From Aphidius gifuensis (Eukaryota; Arthropoda; Insecta; Hymenoptera; Braconidae), in NCBI RefSeq assembly GCF_014905175.1, contig NC_057791.1, forward strand, positions 22,482,537 through 22,546,536: DNA of 64,000 nucleotides, given 5' to 3'. Positions within the stretch are counted from its first letter, which is position 1, and the number at the start of each line of letters is the position of its first letter. Positions 13,206-24,557 of this stretch are shown here, in pieces. Position numbers and translations under genes: made by a program. Below the pieces are notes generated by a model. It did no database searches. It saw only the letters and a program-made list of their open reading frames with translations, and was not told the DNA's origin.

Positions 13206-14660
13206 ATGATAAAAATTAATATTCTTGTTGGCTTTGCATTGCTGGTTTTAGCAAGAGCTGATGTACAAGATAATACAATCATTTCAATGCAATCCGAGGT
13301 ATATTGTGAACATGATTTTATTCCTGATGAATATTTACATTATACTTTATATGCTTGTGCCGATGCAACATTTCTTCCACCATCATCCATCATTGATTTC
13401 TCGGTAAGTTTTAATTATTTTATAAATTATTTATTCTGTTTTTTTCATATAAAGTTTTACACTTATACCTCAGTCAATAAATAGAAATTTTATTATGTTA
13501 ATTTTATTAAATTACAACTATAATAATTGTATAATATTTGAATTTATTTAATTAGCTTGAAGACAGGATTACACCTGTGAACAGAATGTCAATGGCGCTT
13601 TATGATCCAGACCCAAATGGATGTTTTACATATGTTCCAAGGCATACGCAATTCACAATGTGTTTCAATGCATCGACCACCAGTGCTAAAGGTATTGTTT
13701 TATCCAAAGTTTTCATTAAACAATTAGTTTAATATTTATTTTCATTTATCAAGAACAACGTTGGAATTATTTTTTTTATTTTTTCAGCTTATCTAATTGA
13801 TAAAAAACAAATTTCCATTAATCGTGCTATTTACTATGGAAACATAGGGTAAGTTTGAAAATGTTCATTGAAAATATTTATGTTTTTTCTTATCAATGAA
13901 TTAAATTATTTTTATTTTAATTATGTTTTGATAATATTTTTTCTAGCAATCAGTTCGAGGATGATCAAGTTTGGCCAATAATTCATCCCGTTGATGGTTA
14001 CAAACAATGCAACTTGAGATTCACTGAGACATATTCAGCTTTGAAAAATGAAAAAATTATAATTACAATCGTGACACCACCTGACAATAATTATATTCTT
14101 AAACTCACGGTAAAAAATTGATTTTTATAATTATGATTTTACTACTAAAAATAAATTGTTTTTTGTTTGTTTCTTTATACTATGTATATTTATTTCTATA
14201 TTGTTTTTAGATAGAAGAAGAGAAACCAAGTTCAAAAAATATCCGTCTGAAAAAATGGAAACAATATGATGATAAATATTTATTGAATGAAGAAGTGCGT
14301 CTATCACTAAGTGGCGAAAGGGTTGAGTATGTTCCTCCAAAAGATGTTAATTTTCGAGTTTATTTCTATACATTTGCGCCAAGTGGTAAGTTGATACTGT
14401 TGTAATATTATTATTATTATTTTTCGCGTATAACAGTAAAATTAAATAAATTTATTTACAATCATTTAACTAAATTGTATTTACAGGAACTCCAGACCGA
14501 CAAATAAAAAAATTAAATATTCTGACTAAAGTTACATATGGCAGCCCAGCGTGAGTCTTTTTTGTTTTTTTTCTAATTATAAAGTTATTACCAAAGCAGA
14601 TTTTAATTGATACATGTTTTTCACAGACGAGGAGATTCAAAATTTAAACCAATTTATTAA
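13206..14660 (+). CDS. Secreted protein A1, lineage-specific family, type A
   Basis: Seven exons (13206-13403, 13556-13691, 13788-13848, 13947-14109, 14211-14385, 14487-14550, 14627-14660; intron phases 0,1,2,0,1,2) give about 276 residues. A clear signal peptide (MIKINILVGFALLVLARA) is followed by a soluble chain with no membrane segment. Cysteines at about 34, 51, 89 and 102 match the type B genes and could form two disulfides. Shared motifs with B are GCFTY, MCFNAST, YYGNI and a Trp-Pro pair. The beta-rich pattern suggests a sandwich fold, but I do not recognise the family. It is the first gene of an A/B tandem array, with introns nearly identical to A2 and exons that are not. Function is unknown; a secreted effector (venom, gut or saliva) is one possibility. 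Confidence 0.8.
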
Positions 14661-15825
14661 TTTCATGTGGAGAATTTACGTAAATATATGTCGATGAAAA
14701 TTTAAAAATATAAATTCTCAACTATATTTTATCAATGTAATAATTTCAAACTTTTTGAGTAATAAATAAATAAAATAAATATTTTAATTGTAAATTAAAA
14801 ATGCAAAAATTAAAATAAATCTGGAAAATAAATAATTGTTTTTTTTATTGTTGTTATTTACCTTCGCTAGATTAAATTTATTACTTTTTTTTTTTTGTCA
14901 TTGTAAAAAATAAAAAAAATAATAAAACTAATAAATAAATATTATTATAATTATATAAAATAAAAAAATAATAATAACTTGTATTTTTTTAGTCATTAAA
15001 TTTTCAAAGAAATATTTATTTCAAAATTTAATTTTTATATTTATTATCAGCTTCTTTTTTGATAAAAACATCGATTATTATTTTCATTTTATATTTTTTT
15101 CTTACTTTTGTTTAATTTTAATATTTTTATAAATATATTTTTTTTCAAAATTATCTTTTTAAATATGACCATGACATAAATTTTTAAATGACTTTCGTCT
15201 TGTTAATCGTTTTTTCAATATTCTTGGACATTAATATTCTCATATATATAAATATATAAAATAGAAAAAAAAAAAATATATATTACAAGTGTATACTGGC
15301 TCTATATTGATCATAAAATTATCTATCAAGCAGACACAAGAATTAGGAATAAGTTATATTAGCTATAGATCTTTTCAATACTGAAAAAAAAATGTTCAAT
15401 TTTTTTTCATTTGCTATTTTATTTTTTTTCTTATAGTATACTAGAAAAAAAAAATCAAATAATTATATTCGAAATAAATATTTAACCTTCATAATACTAA
15501 CTAAATATTTTTTATATTTAAAATTATTTTAAAGTCGTTAAATATTATAAACATAATAAAAATCCATTGTAATTTTTATATTCGTGGAAATAATAGAAAT
15601 ATTTATCAATGATAAGTGCTTATCACCAAATATTTTTTTTTTTTTTTTTTCAAAAGTATATAAATATCTATTCAATACCCATCTATCCACTCAGTTTTAA
15701 ATTCTCTCTTGAAAGTAAACCTCTATTTGTTGGTTGTTGAAAAAAAAAAATATAATTAAAAAGAAAATTTAATTCATCGCAAATAAAAATAAATAATTAT
15801 TTATTTTTTGTAATTACTATCAATC
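14661..15825. other. A1-B1 spacer
   Basis: AT-rich spacer with the A1 3' UTR on the left and the B1 5' flank on the right. The block near 15000-15560 recurs before B2 (18130-18680) and, more diverged, before B3 (from 23290). No gene was seen. Confidence 0.7.
15610..15700 (+). promoter_or_regulatory. B1 promoter: paired GATA sites, TATA box, initiator
   Basis: TGATAAGTGCTTATCA at 15610-15625 is identical to the A1 element. GTATATAAATA follows from about 15656, and an initiator TCAGTT lies at 15691. Confidence 0.7.
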
Positions 15826-17221
15826 ATGATAAAGATTAATATTCTTTTTGGCATCGTGATGCTATTTTTAGCAACAGTCAATGCACAAGATGATACAATT
15901 TTGATGCCATTTGCCATCGGTCATTGTGAAATAAATTCGATACCTCTAAAATATGTCAATCAATCCCTGTATGCATGTGCCAAAGCGAGTATCAACCAAG
16001 AATCAACTGTCATCATATTCTCGGTAAGTTTTAATTAATTAATCATAAATTATTTTTATTCAAGTTTTGTTCATTTTTTTTTCTTATCAAATTTATTTAA
16101 TTTGTATTCAAAGTTGAGTCATTAGCGACTAGTTTTGTTTTTTTTTTTTTTTTTATAATTTTATACACTCAATCAACTAGCTATGATTATTAAATGACAA
16201 TTATGATAATTTTTTTTCATCAGATGGAAGGCTTGGTAAACCCTGTGAATAGAATATCCATGGGACTTGATTTTATATCTTCATTTGGATGCTTTACATA
16301 TTTTCCAAAACGTCAGCAATTTAAAATGTGTTTTAATGCTTCGACCACCAACACTCAATGTACGTTTTTATCCACATTCTTTATTAAATAATTAAATTAT
16401 TAATTTTAGCATTCATTTGTATTTTTTATTTTAAATTTTTTAGTTATTTACCCAAATGATAAACAAGAAATTTCAATTACTCGCGGTATTTTTTATGGAA
16501 ATATAAGGTGAAATAAATATTAAATAATAAATACAATAAAAAAAATATATATATTATAATTATTCGTAATTATTTTTCCTTAGTAATTTCGATATGGACA
16601 TTGACAAAAAAATTTGGCCTGAACCCAGTTCTATTCCAGGATATTTTCAAAATGATTTTTATCGTTCCAAAGTTTATGATGCTAATGAAGGTGATAAAGT
16701 TTACATTTATTATGAAGTTTTGCCAAAGCCCGGCTATATACTCAAAATTATGGTATGAAAAAAATGAACAATATGATTTTTTTTGTTTTATAAAACTTGA
16801 CTGAATTTTACGCAAAAAAAAATAAATAATAATAATAATTATCGTAGATGAAAATATATTTTAAAAATTATTTTTCTATAAAAATTTGCAGGTACAAGAA
16901 GAGAATGAAAAAAGTGGAAAATGGGAAAAGTATAATAAAAATTACATAATTAATGAGGAATTAATTTTTGGTAAAAAATCATATGTGGAATTTTTAGCTA
17001 CTAAAAAATTTAATTATCGAGTTTTTGTCTATACGTTTGCCAAGAATGGTTAGTTATTATTATATTATTATTTTTTTTTTAAATAATAAAGCTCATTTAG
17101 TTGTTGAATTATTGTTGAATTATATATTTTTAATGAATTTTTATTTTTAGATATTGTTAATCCATTATCAATCTTGTCTTCTGTAAGAGTCATAACATTT
17201 CCAAATGGACTTAGAAGCTAA
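15826..17221 (+). CDS. Secreted protein B1, lineage-specific family, type B
   Basis: Six exons (15826-16023, 16224-16359, 16444-16507, 16584-16752, 16892-17048, 17151-17221; phases 0,1,2,0,1) give about 264 residues. The first two exons are 198 and 136 nt, exactly as in type A genes, and the introns lie at equivalent positions, so A and B are ancient paralogues. It has a signal peptide ending near TVNAQ, four cysteines aligned with A1, and the motifs GCFTYFPK, MCFNASTTN, FYGNI, KIWPEP and YRVFVYTF. There is no membrane segment. It ends with a short tail after NPLSIL, whereas B3 has a longer C-terminus. It has its own TATA promoter with paired GATA sites. Function is unknown. Confidence 0.8.
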
Positions 17222-17428
17222 AGCGTTATTATTACTGAAGTTCTTCTTTTTTCATAATTTTGATGAATAGATTTTATCATCTCAAAAAAATAGAAAAAAA
17301 AACCAATTTACCTAAAATTTATGAATTACTAAAAAAATAATCAATGTAAAACAAAATTTTATTTGTTAAAAATATTAAATTTTATATTTATTGTGTAATG
17401 TTAAAACTCAATAAAAAGTTGAAATTAA

Positions 17429-17710
17429 ATTTTAGACATTTATTATCATTGTAAAATATAAAATTAAAAGTTTAAATAAAAAATATAAATATAATATAAT
17501 AAAGAAAATATATATGTATTTTTATTTATTGTAATTTAATCATTGATGTGTCCAATAAAAAATTAAAAAAAAAAAATTATCAATTATACGTAAGTAAATA
17601 TAATTAAATTTAAAAATTGGGAGAAAATATTTATAAATTTTCAAGCAATTTTGCACGTGTATGAAACTTGAAATACCAAAAAACAAGGTCGCGAGTATTC
17701 AAACATAATT
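17429..17710 (+). repeat. Duplicated copy of the kinase gene 3' flank
   Basis: From a GAAATTAAATTTTAGAC block to CAAGGTCGCGAGTATTCAAAC, this matches 11588-11870 with scattered substitutions. The first bases correspond to the end of the CDKL coding sequence, which places the left edge of the array duplication at the kinase's last codons. Confidence 0.8.
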
Positions 17711-17732
17711 TATTGACACATGTTTTTCACAG

Positions 17733-17766
17733 ACGAGGAGATTCAAAATTTAAACCAATTTATTAA
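17733..17766 (+). pseudogene. Orphan last exon of a deleted A-type gene
   Basis: TTTTCACAG is followed by the same 34 coding bases (including stop) and 3' flank as A1 exon 7 (14627-14660). No other A exon lies upstream; the sequence before it is kinase-flank copy. The remaining A exons were removed by a deletion of about 2.7 kb relative to the first unit. Confidence 0.8.
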
Positions 17767-18730
17767 TTTCATGTGGAGAATGTACGTAAATATATGTCGA
17801 TGAAAATTTAAAAATATAAATTCTCAACTATTTTATCAATGTAATAATTTCAAACTTTTTGAGTAATATTATGTAATTGTTCAAGCAACTTTTCAATTAT
17901 AAATAAATAAAAATAAATAAAATAAATATTTTAATTGTAAATTAAAAATGCAAAAATTAAAATAAATCTAGAAAATAAATAATTGTTTTTTTTATTTGTT
18001 GTTATTTACCTTCGCTACATTAAATTTATTACTTTTTTTTTTTTTTTTTTTGTCATTGTAAAAAATAAAAAAAAAATAAAACTAATAAATAAATATTATT
18101 ATAATTATATATAAATTAAAAAAAAAAATAATAACTTGTATTTTTTGAGTCATTAAATTCTCAAAGAAATATTTATTTCAAAATTTAATTTTTATATTTA
18201 TTATCAGCTTCTTTTTTGATAAAAACATCGATTATTATTTTCATTTTATATTTTTTTCAAAATTATCTTTTTAAATATGACCATGACATAAATTTTTAAA
18301 TGACTTCTTGTTAATCGTTTTTTCAATATTCTTGGACATTAATATTCTCATATAAATATATAAAATAGAAAAAAAAAAAAATATTACAAGTGTATACTGG
18401 ATCGATATTGATCATAAAATTATCTATCAAGCAGACACAAAAATTTGGATTAAGCATTCCTTTAAAAAAATAATTTCAATGAAAAATAATAGCTATAGAT
18501 CTTTTCAATACTGAAAAAAAAATGTTCAAGTTTTTACCATTTGCTATTTTATTTCTTTTCCATGGAAGAAAAAAAATCAAATAATTATATTCGAAATAAA
18601 TATTTAACCTTCATAATAATAACTAAATATTTTTATGTTTAAAATTATTTCAAAGTCGTTAAATATTATAAACATAATAAAAATCCATTGTAATTTTTAT
18701 ATTCGTAGAAATAATAGAAATATTTGTAAG

Positions 18731-18817
18731 TGATAAGTGTTTATCACCAAATATTTTTTTTATTTTTTTTTCAAAAAAGTATAAATATCTATTCAATACC
18801 CATCTATCCACTCAGTT
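18731..18817 (+). promoter_or_regulatory. B2 promoter: paired GATA sites, TATA box, initiator
   Basis: TGATAAGTGTTTATCA (18731-18746) is followed by GTATAAATA at 18779 and a TCAGTT initiator near 18812. The promoter looks intact although the gene behind it is damaged. Confidence 0.65.
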
Positions 18818-18957
18818 TTAAATTCTCTCTTGACAGTAAACTAATCTTCTATTTGTTGGCTGTTGAAAAAACAAAAAAAATATAATTAAAAAGAAAATTT
18901 AATTCATCGCAAATAAAAATAAATTATTATTTATTTTTTGTAATTATTATCAATCAT

Positions 18958-20165
18958 GATAAAGATTAATATTCTTTTTGGCATCGTGATGCTATTTTTA
19001 GCAACAGTCGAAGCACAAGATTTTGTTCATTTTTTTTTTGTTATCAAATTTATTTAATTTGTATTCAAAGCTGAGTCATTAGCGACTAGTTTTTTTTTTT
19101 TTTCTAATTTTATACACTCAATCAACAAGCTGTGATTATTAAATGATAATTATGATAATTATGTTTCATCAGATGGAAGGATTGGTAAACCCTGTGAATA
19201 GAATATCCATGGGACTTGATTTTATATCTTCATTTGGATGCTTTACATATTTTCCAAAACATCAGCAATTTAAAATGTGTTTTAATGCTTCGACCACCAA
19301 CACTCAATGTACGTTTTTATCCACATTCTTCATCAAATAATTAATTTATTAATTTTAGCATTCATTTGTATTTTTCATTTTAAATTTTTTAGTTATTCAC
19401 CCAAATGATAAACAAGTAATTTCAATTTATCGCGGTATTTTTTATGGAAATATAAGGTGAAATAATTATTAAATAAAAAATACAATTAAAAAAAATATAT
19501 ATCATAATCATTTATAAATTTTTTTTTTTTTTTTTTGTAGTAATTTTGATAGTGATAAGGACGAAAAAATTTGGCCTGTGTCTATTCAGTCCATTCCCGG
19601 ATATTTTCAAAAATATTTTTCTCATACCAAAATTTATGATGCTAATGAAGGTGATAAAGTTCACATTTATTATGAAGTTCTGCAAAAGCCCGGCTATATA
19701 CTCAAAATTGTGGTATGAAAAAAATGAACAATATGAGTTTTTTTGTTTTATAAAACTTGACTGAATTTTACGCAAAAAAAAAAAATAATAGTAGATAAAA
19801 ATATATTTTAAAAATTATTTTTCTATTAATATTTGCAGGTACAAGAAGAGAATGAAAAAAGTGGAAAATGGGAAAAGTATAATAAGAGTTACATAATTAA
19901 TGAGGAATTAATTTTTGGTAAAAATCCATATGTGGAATTTTTAGCTCCTAAAAAATTTAAATATCGAGTTTTAATCTTTACGTTTGTCAAGAATGGTTAG
20001 TTATTATTTTATTATTATTATTTTGTTTAAATAATATAGTTTATTTAGTTTGAATTACTTCTGAATTATATTTTAAATAAATTTTTATTTTTAGATATTG
20101 TTAATCCATTATCAATCTTGTCTTTTGTAAGAGTCGAGACATTTCCAAATGGACTTAAAAGCTAA
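18958..20165 (+). pseudogene. B2, type B secreted-protein gene with first exon broken
   Basis: The start codon and signal-peptide codons survive (18958 to about 19020), but some 174 bases present in B1 (about 15892-16065) are missing. This removes the second half of exon 1, two conserved cysteines and the splice donor, and the frame then meets a stop after about 33 codons. Exons 2-6 (19173-19308, 19393-19456, 19541-19712, 19839-19995, 20095-20165) remain fully open with good splice sites, so the damage is recent. A new upstream exon could in principle rescue it; none was seen. Confidence 0.8.
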
Positions 20166-20351
20166 AGCGTCATTATTACTGAAGTTCTTCTTTTTTCATA
20201 ATTTTGATGAATAGATTTTATCATCTCAAAAAAATATAAAACAAACCAATTTACCTAAAATTTATGAATTACTAGAAAATTAATCAATGTAAAACAAAAT
20301 TTTATTTTTTAAAAATATTAAATTTATTGTGTAATGTTAAAATTCAATAAA

Positions 20352-20815
20352 AGGTTGCAATTAAATTTTAGACATTTATTATCATTGTAAAATATAAAAT
20401 TGAAAGTTTAAATAAAATATATGTATAATAAAATAAAAAAAATAAATGTATTTTTATTTATTGTAATTTAATTATTGATGTGTCCAACAAAAAAATAAAA
20501 AAAAAAATAATCAATTATAAGTAAGTAAATATAATTAAATTTAAAAATTGGGAGAAAATATTTATAAATTTTCAAGCAATTTCGCACGTGTATGAAATTT
20601 AAAATATCAAAAAACAAGGTCGCGAGTATTCAAACATAATTCTGGTATTTGTCATTGATTTTTTTTATTGTAATTTTTTAACTTTATTTTGTAGTTGAAA
20701 AAAAAATATAATTAAAGTATTCCGCATTCTTAAACATCATAAAATTTGTTGTCAAACACGAACAAAAAACTTCCGGGTAAAATGTAATTTTTATAAATTA
20801 TAAATAAACAATTTA
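20352..20815 (+). repeat. Second duplicated copy of the kinase gene 3' flank
   Basis: It begins AAAGGTTGCAATTAAATTTTAG, matching the final codons and stop of the CDKL gene (11582 onward), and continues collinearly to about 12047. This fixes the left border of the array unit. Confidence 0.85.
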
Positions 20816-21299
20816 CTCAAACTATATTTTAAATAAATATTTGACCTCCATTATTATATCTGAGTATATTTTATTAACGACTATTCAAAGTCCAAAGTTT
20901 TTTTTATATTCAAAAAGATAATTAAAATATTTATCAGTATATTTTATTTTTATTCGTAAAACTTTAAGTTGGTTTCGGAAAAAAAAACACCTTCAAAATT
21001 ATTCCGCATTCTTAAAAAATTATAAATTTTATTTTGGCAGTTTTTGACTTTTTGGCATTAAATTTTGCCCAAATATTTTGTTTTAAATTGAAAAAAAGCA
21101 GGACTCAAGTTTTATGATGATGATAAAAAATAAAATACCAAAAATGATATTTCAAATAAATATTTGACCTCGATAATTATAGCCGAGTCATGATTATTTT
21201 CTGAAACTCATTTAAAGTCGTTAAATAAAATTAATATAATACTCAAAGTTCAAAGTTATTTTTATATTATACAAAATAACAAATGTCATTGTCATCATT

Positions 21300-21371
21300 G
21301 CTTATCACCAAAAATTTAGTCTTTTTTCAAGAGTATAAATAGTCGTTTGACACCCATTTATTTAATCAGCT
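21300..21371 (+). promoter_or_regulatory. A2 promoter: single GATA half-site, TATA box, initiator
   Basis: GCTTATCACC at 21300 keeps the right half of the paired GATA element; the left half present in A1 is missing. GTATAAATAG lies at about 21332 and the TCAGCT initiator at 21366. Confidence 0.65.
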
Positions 21372-21557
21372 TTCAATAGTCTACTAATCAAGCTAGTCTA
21401 CTTTTAAACTCCCTGAAAAGACAGTGTAAAAAACTAAATCAAATATCGTTTTTCATTTGTTCAGCTAAATATTTAAAACTAAATTATTTTCATTTAAAAA
21501 TTTTCGAGGAATTAAAACAATTAAATTTTTTATTTATTTGCAATTATATCAGCAATC

Positions 21558-23021
21558 ATGATAAAAATTAATATTCTTTTTGGCTTTGCATTGCTGGTTT
21601 TAGCAAGAGCTGATGTACAAGATAATACAATCATTTCAATGCAATCCGAGGTATATTGTGAAATTGGTTCTATTCCTAATGAATATTTAAATTATACTTT
21701 ATATGCATGTGCCAATGCAACATCTCTTCCACCATCATCCACTATTGATTTCTCCGTAAGTTTTAATTATTTTATTAATTATTTATTTTGTTTCTTTCCA
21801 TATATAAAATAATACCTCATCACTGACTCGTGAGTCAGTAAATAGTAATTTTATTAAATTATAATTATGATAATTATATAATATTCAAATTTATTTTATT
21901 AGATTGAAGACATGATTACAACTGTGAAAAGAGCATCAATGGTCCTTGATAATCCATCCCTAGATGTATGTTTCACATATGTTCCAAGGCATTCGCAATT
22001 CAAAATGTGTTTCAATGCATCGACCACCAATCTTGAATGTATTTTTTTACCCAAATTTTTTAATAAATAATTAGTTTAATATTTATTTTCATTTATCAAG
22101 CACAATATTAAAAATATTTTCTTATTTTAAACTTTTTTAGTTCAGCCAAATCATGAGAAACGAGTCTTCATTAGTCGTGGTATTTACTTTGGAAATATAG
22201 GGTAAGTTTGAGTAATTTTGAGAATGTTCATTGAAAATATATGTTTTTTCTTATCAATGAATTTTGTTATTTTTATTTTAATTATGTTTTGATAATATTT
22301 TTTCTAGCAATCAGTTCGAGGATGATCAAGTTTGGCCAATAATTGATCCCATTCGTGGTTACTATCAAAGCAACTTGAGATTCACTGAGAAATATTCAGC
22401 TTTGAAAAATGAAAAAATTATAATTACATACGTGACATCAGAAGACAGTGATTATATTCTTAAACTCACGGTAAAAAATTGATTTTTATAATTATGATTT
22501 TACTACTAAAAATAAATTGTTTTTTGTTTGTTTCTTTATATATATATATATTTATTTTAGATAGAAGAAGAGAACAAAAGTTCAAAAAATATTCATATGA
22601 AAAAATGGAAACGAAATAATGATAAATATTTATTGAATCAAGATTTGCGTCTATCACGTCATGGACAGGTCATTGAGTATACTCCTCCAAAAGATATTAA
22701 TTTTCGAGTTTATTTCTATACATTTACGCGATATAGTAAGTTGATACTGTTGTAATATTGTTATTATTATTTTTCTTTTTTTGCATATTACAGTAAAATT
22801 AAATAAATTTATTTACAATCATTTAAATTGTATTTACAGGAATACAAGGGCCAATAAAATTACATATTGAGGCTAAAGTTACATATGGCAACCCCCCGTG
22901 AGTATTTTTTTTTTCTCTATAATCTTCAAGTTATTGCCAAAGCAGATTTTAATTGATGCGTGTTTTTCACAGACGAGGAGATTCACATTTTGACGCAATA
23001 TATTTGCCGATAGATAATTAA
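21558..23021 (+). CDS. Secreted protein A2, type A paralogue of A1
   Basis: Exons 21558-21755, 21903-22038, 22141-22201, 22308-22470, 22561-22735, 22840-22897 and 22973-23021 give about 279 residues with the same seven-exon plan and phases as A1. The signal peptide and four cysteines are kept. Large parts of introns and flanks are nearly identical to A1 (the first ~70 bases of intron 4 are the same), but exons 2 and 5 differ mainly at amino-acid-changing positions. The C-terminus runs five residues past the A1 stop. Function is unknown. Intact splice sites and frame argue that it is expressed. Confidence 0.8.
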
Positions 23022-24557
23022 AAATACAAATTCTCAACTATTTTATCAATTTAATAATTTCAAACTTTTCGATTATAAATGAATTAAAAAAATAAAATAA
23101 ATATTCTGGTTGTAAAATAAAATTAAAAAATAAAAATAAATCTGCAAAATAAATAATTGTTTTTTTTTTCCTTTTCTTGTTACTTATTTGTCTTCGCTAA
23201 TATAAATTTATTATTATAATTTTTTTTTTTTTTTTTTTTTTGTCATTGTAAAAAATAAAACTAATAAATAAATATTATTATAATTATATAAATTAAAAAA
23301 AAAATAATAATAACTTGTATTTTTTTAGTTATTAAATTTTCATAGAAATATTTATTTTAAAATTTAATTTTTATTTTTATATTTTTAGCTTATTTTTTGA
23401 TAAAAAAATTGATTATTATGTTTATTTTACATTTTTTTTTTACTTTTGTTCAATTTCAATATTTTTATAAATATATTTATTACAAAATTATCTTTATAAA
23501 TGTGACTATGAGATAAATTATAAATGACTCGCCTATCCATAATCGTTTTTTAAATCTTTTGGGACATTAATATTCAGATATATATATATAAAATAAAAAA
23601 ATAAAAATATCAGAAGCGTATTTTGGATAGACATTGATCATAAAATTATTTATCAAACGGATGCAAAATGTTCTCAAATAGGATTGAATCTTATTCATAA
23701 AAAATCATTCTTTCCAAATTAAAATTAAAATAATTTCAATGAAAAATAATAGCTAGGCCTTTTCATTACTTTTATTTAAAAAATATAAAAAAAAACGTCG
23801 TTATTTTTGCGTTTAAATTTGCCATTTTATTTTGTTTCCGTTGAAGAAAGAAAATCAAAGAATTATATTCAAAATAAATAACCTTCATAATATTAACTAA
23901 ATATTTTATGTACAAAATTATTTTAGTCACTAAATAATTTTATATCATTATTATAGCTGAGTATTTTTTAAATACACATCAAAGTCCAAAGTTTTTTTTA
24001 CATTCCAATAGATAATGAAATAATTTATCAGTATTTTATTTTTATTCGTAAAACTTTAAGTTAGTTTTGGAAAAAAAAACACTTTCAAAATTTTTCCGCA
24101 TTCTTATAAATCATAAATTTTCAGCGGTTTTTTTTGCCATTAAATTTTACCATCATATAAAAAAGCAAAACTCAATTTTTATGATAAATAATAAAATACC
24201 AAAAATGATATTTCAAATAAATATTCGACCTCGATAATAATTATAGACGAGTCATTTTTAATTTGAAGATGTATTATAACTAATAATAAAAATCTATTGT
24301 GACTTTTATATTCTTGGAAATAATAATAACATTTATCAGTGATAAGTGTTTATCACCAAATATTTTATTTTTTTAAAAAAGTATAAATATCCATTCAATA
24401 CCCATTTATCCACTCAGTTTTAAATTCTCTCTTGACAGTAAACTAATCCTCTATTTGTTGGTTGTTGAAAAAACAAAAAAAATATAATTATAAAAAGAAA
24501 ATTAAATTCATCAAATAAAAATAAATAATTATTTATTTTTTATAATTATTATCAATC
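23022..24557. other. A2-B3 spacer with a chimeric B3 upstream flank
   Basis: The left part is the A2 3' flank and the usual B upstream block. At about 23940-24260 a piece of A-type 5' flank is inserted (TTCCGCATTCTT at about 24093 and the blocks around it), before the B-type promoter resumes. No gene was seen. Confidence 0.7.
24340..24420 (+). promoter_or_regulatory. B3 promoter: paired GATA sites, TATA box, initiator
   Basis: TGATAAGTGTTTATCA (24340-24355), GTATAAATAT at 24381 and TCAGTT at 24414 repeat the array's standard promoter. Confidence 0.7.

Larger units (their letters stand above)
17222..18957. other. B1-B2 spacer with remnants of a deleted array unit
   Basis: The spacer starts with the B1 3' flank, then a copy of the kinase-gene 3' flank (about 17429-17710). 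That joins directly to the last exon and 3' flank of an A gene (17710-18000) and the standard B upstream block. A whole A gene appears to have been lost here. Confidence 0.75.
20166..21557. other. B2-A2 spacer with another kinase-flank copy
   Basis: It contains the B2 3' flank, a copy of the kinase 3' flank, one copy of the A-type ~200-bp repeat with ATTCCGCATTCTT at 20719 and 21001, then the A2 promoter. No gene was seen. Confidence 0.7.
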
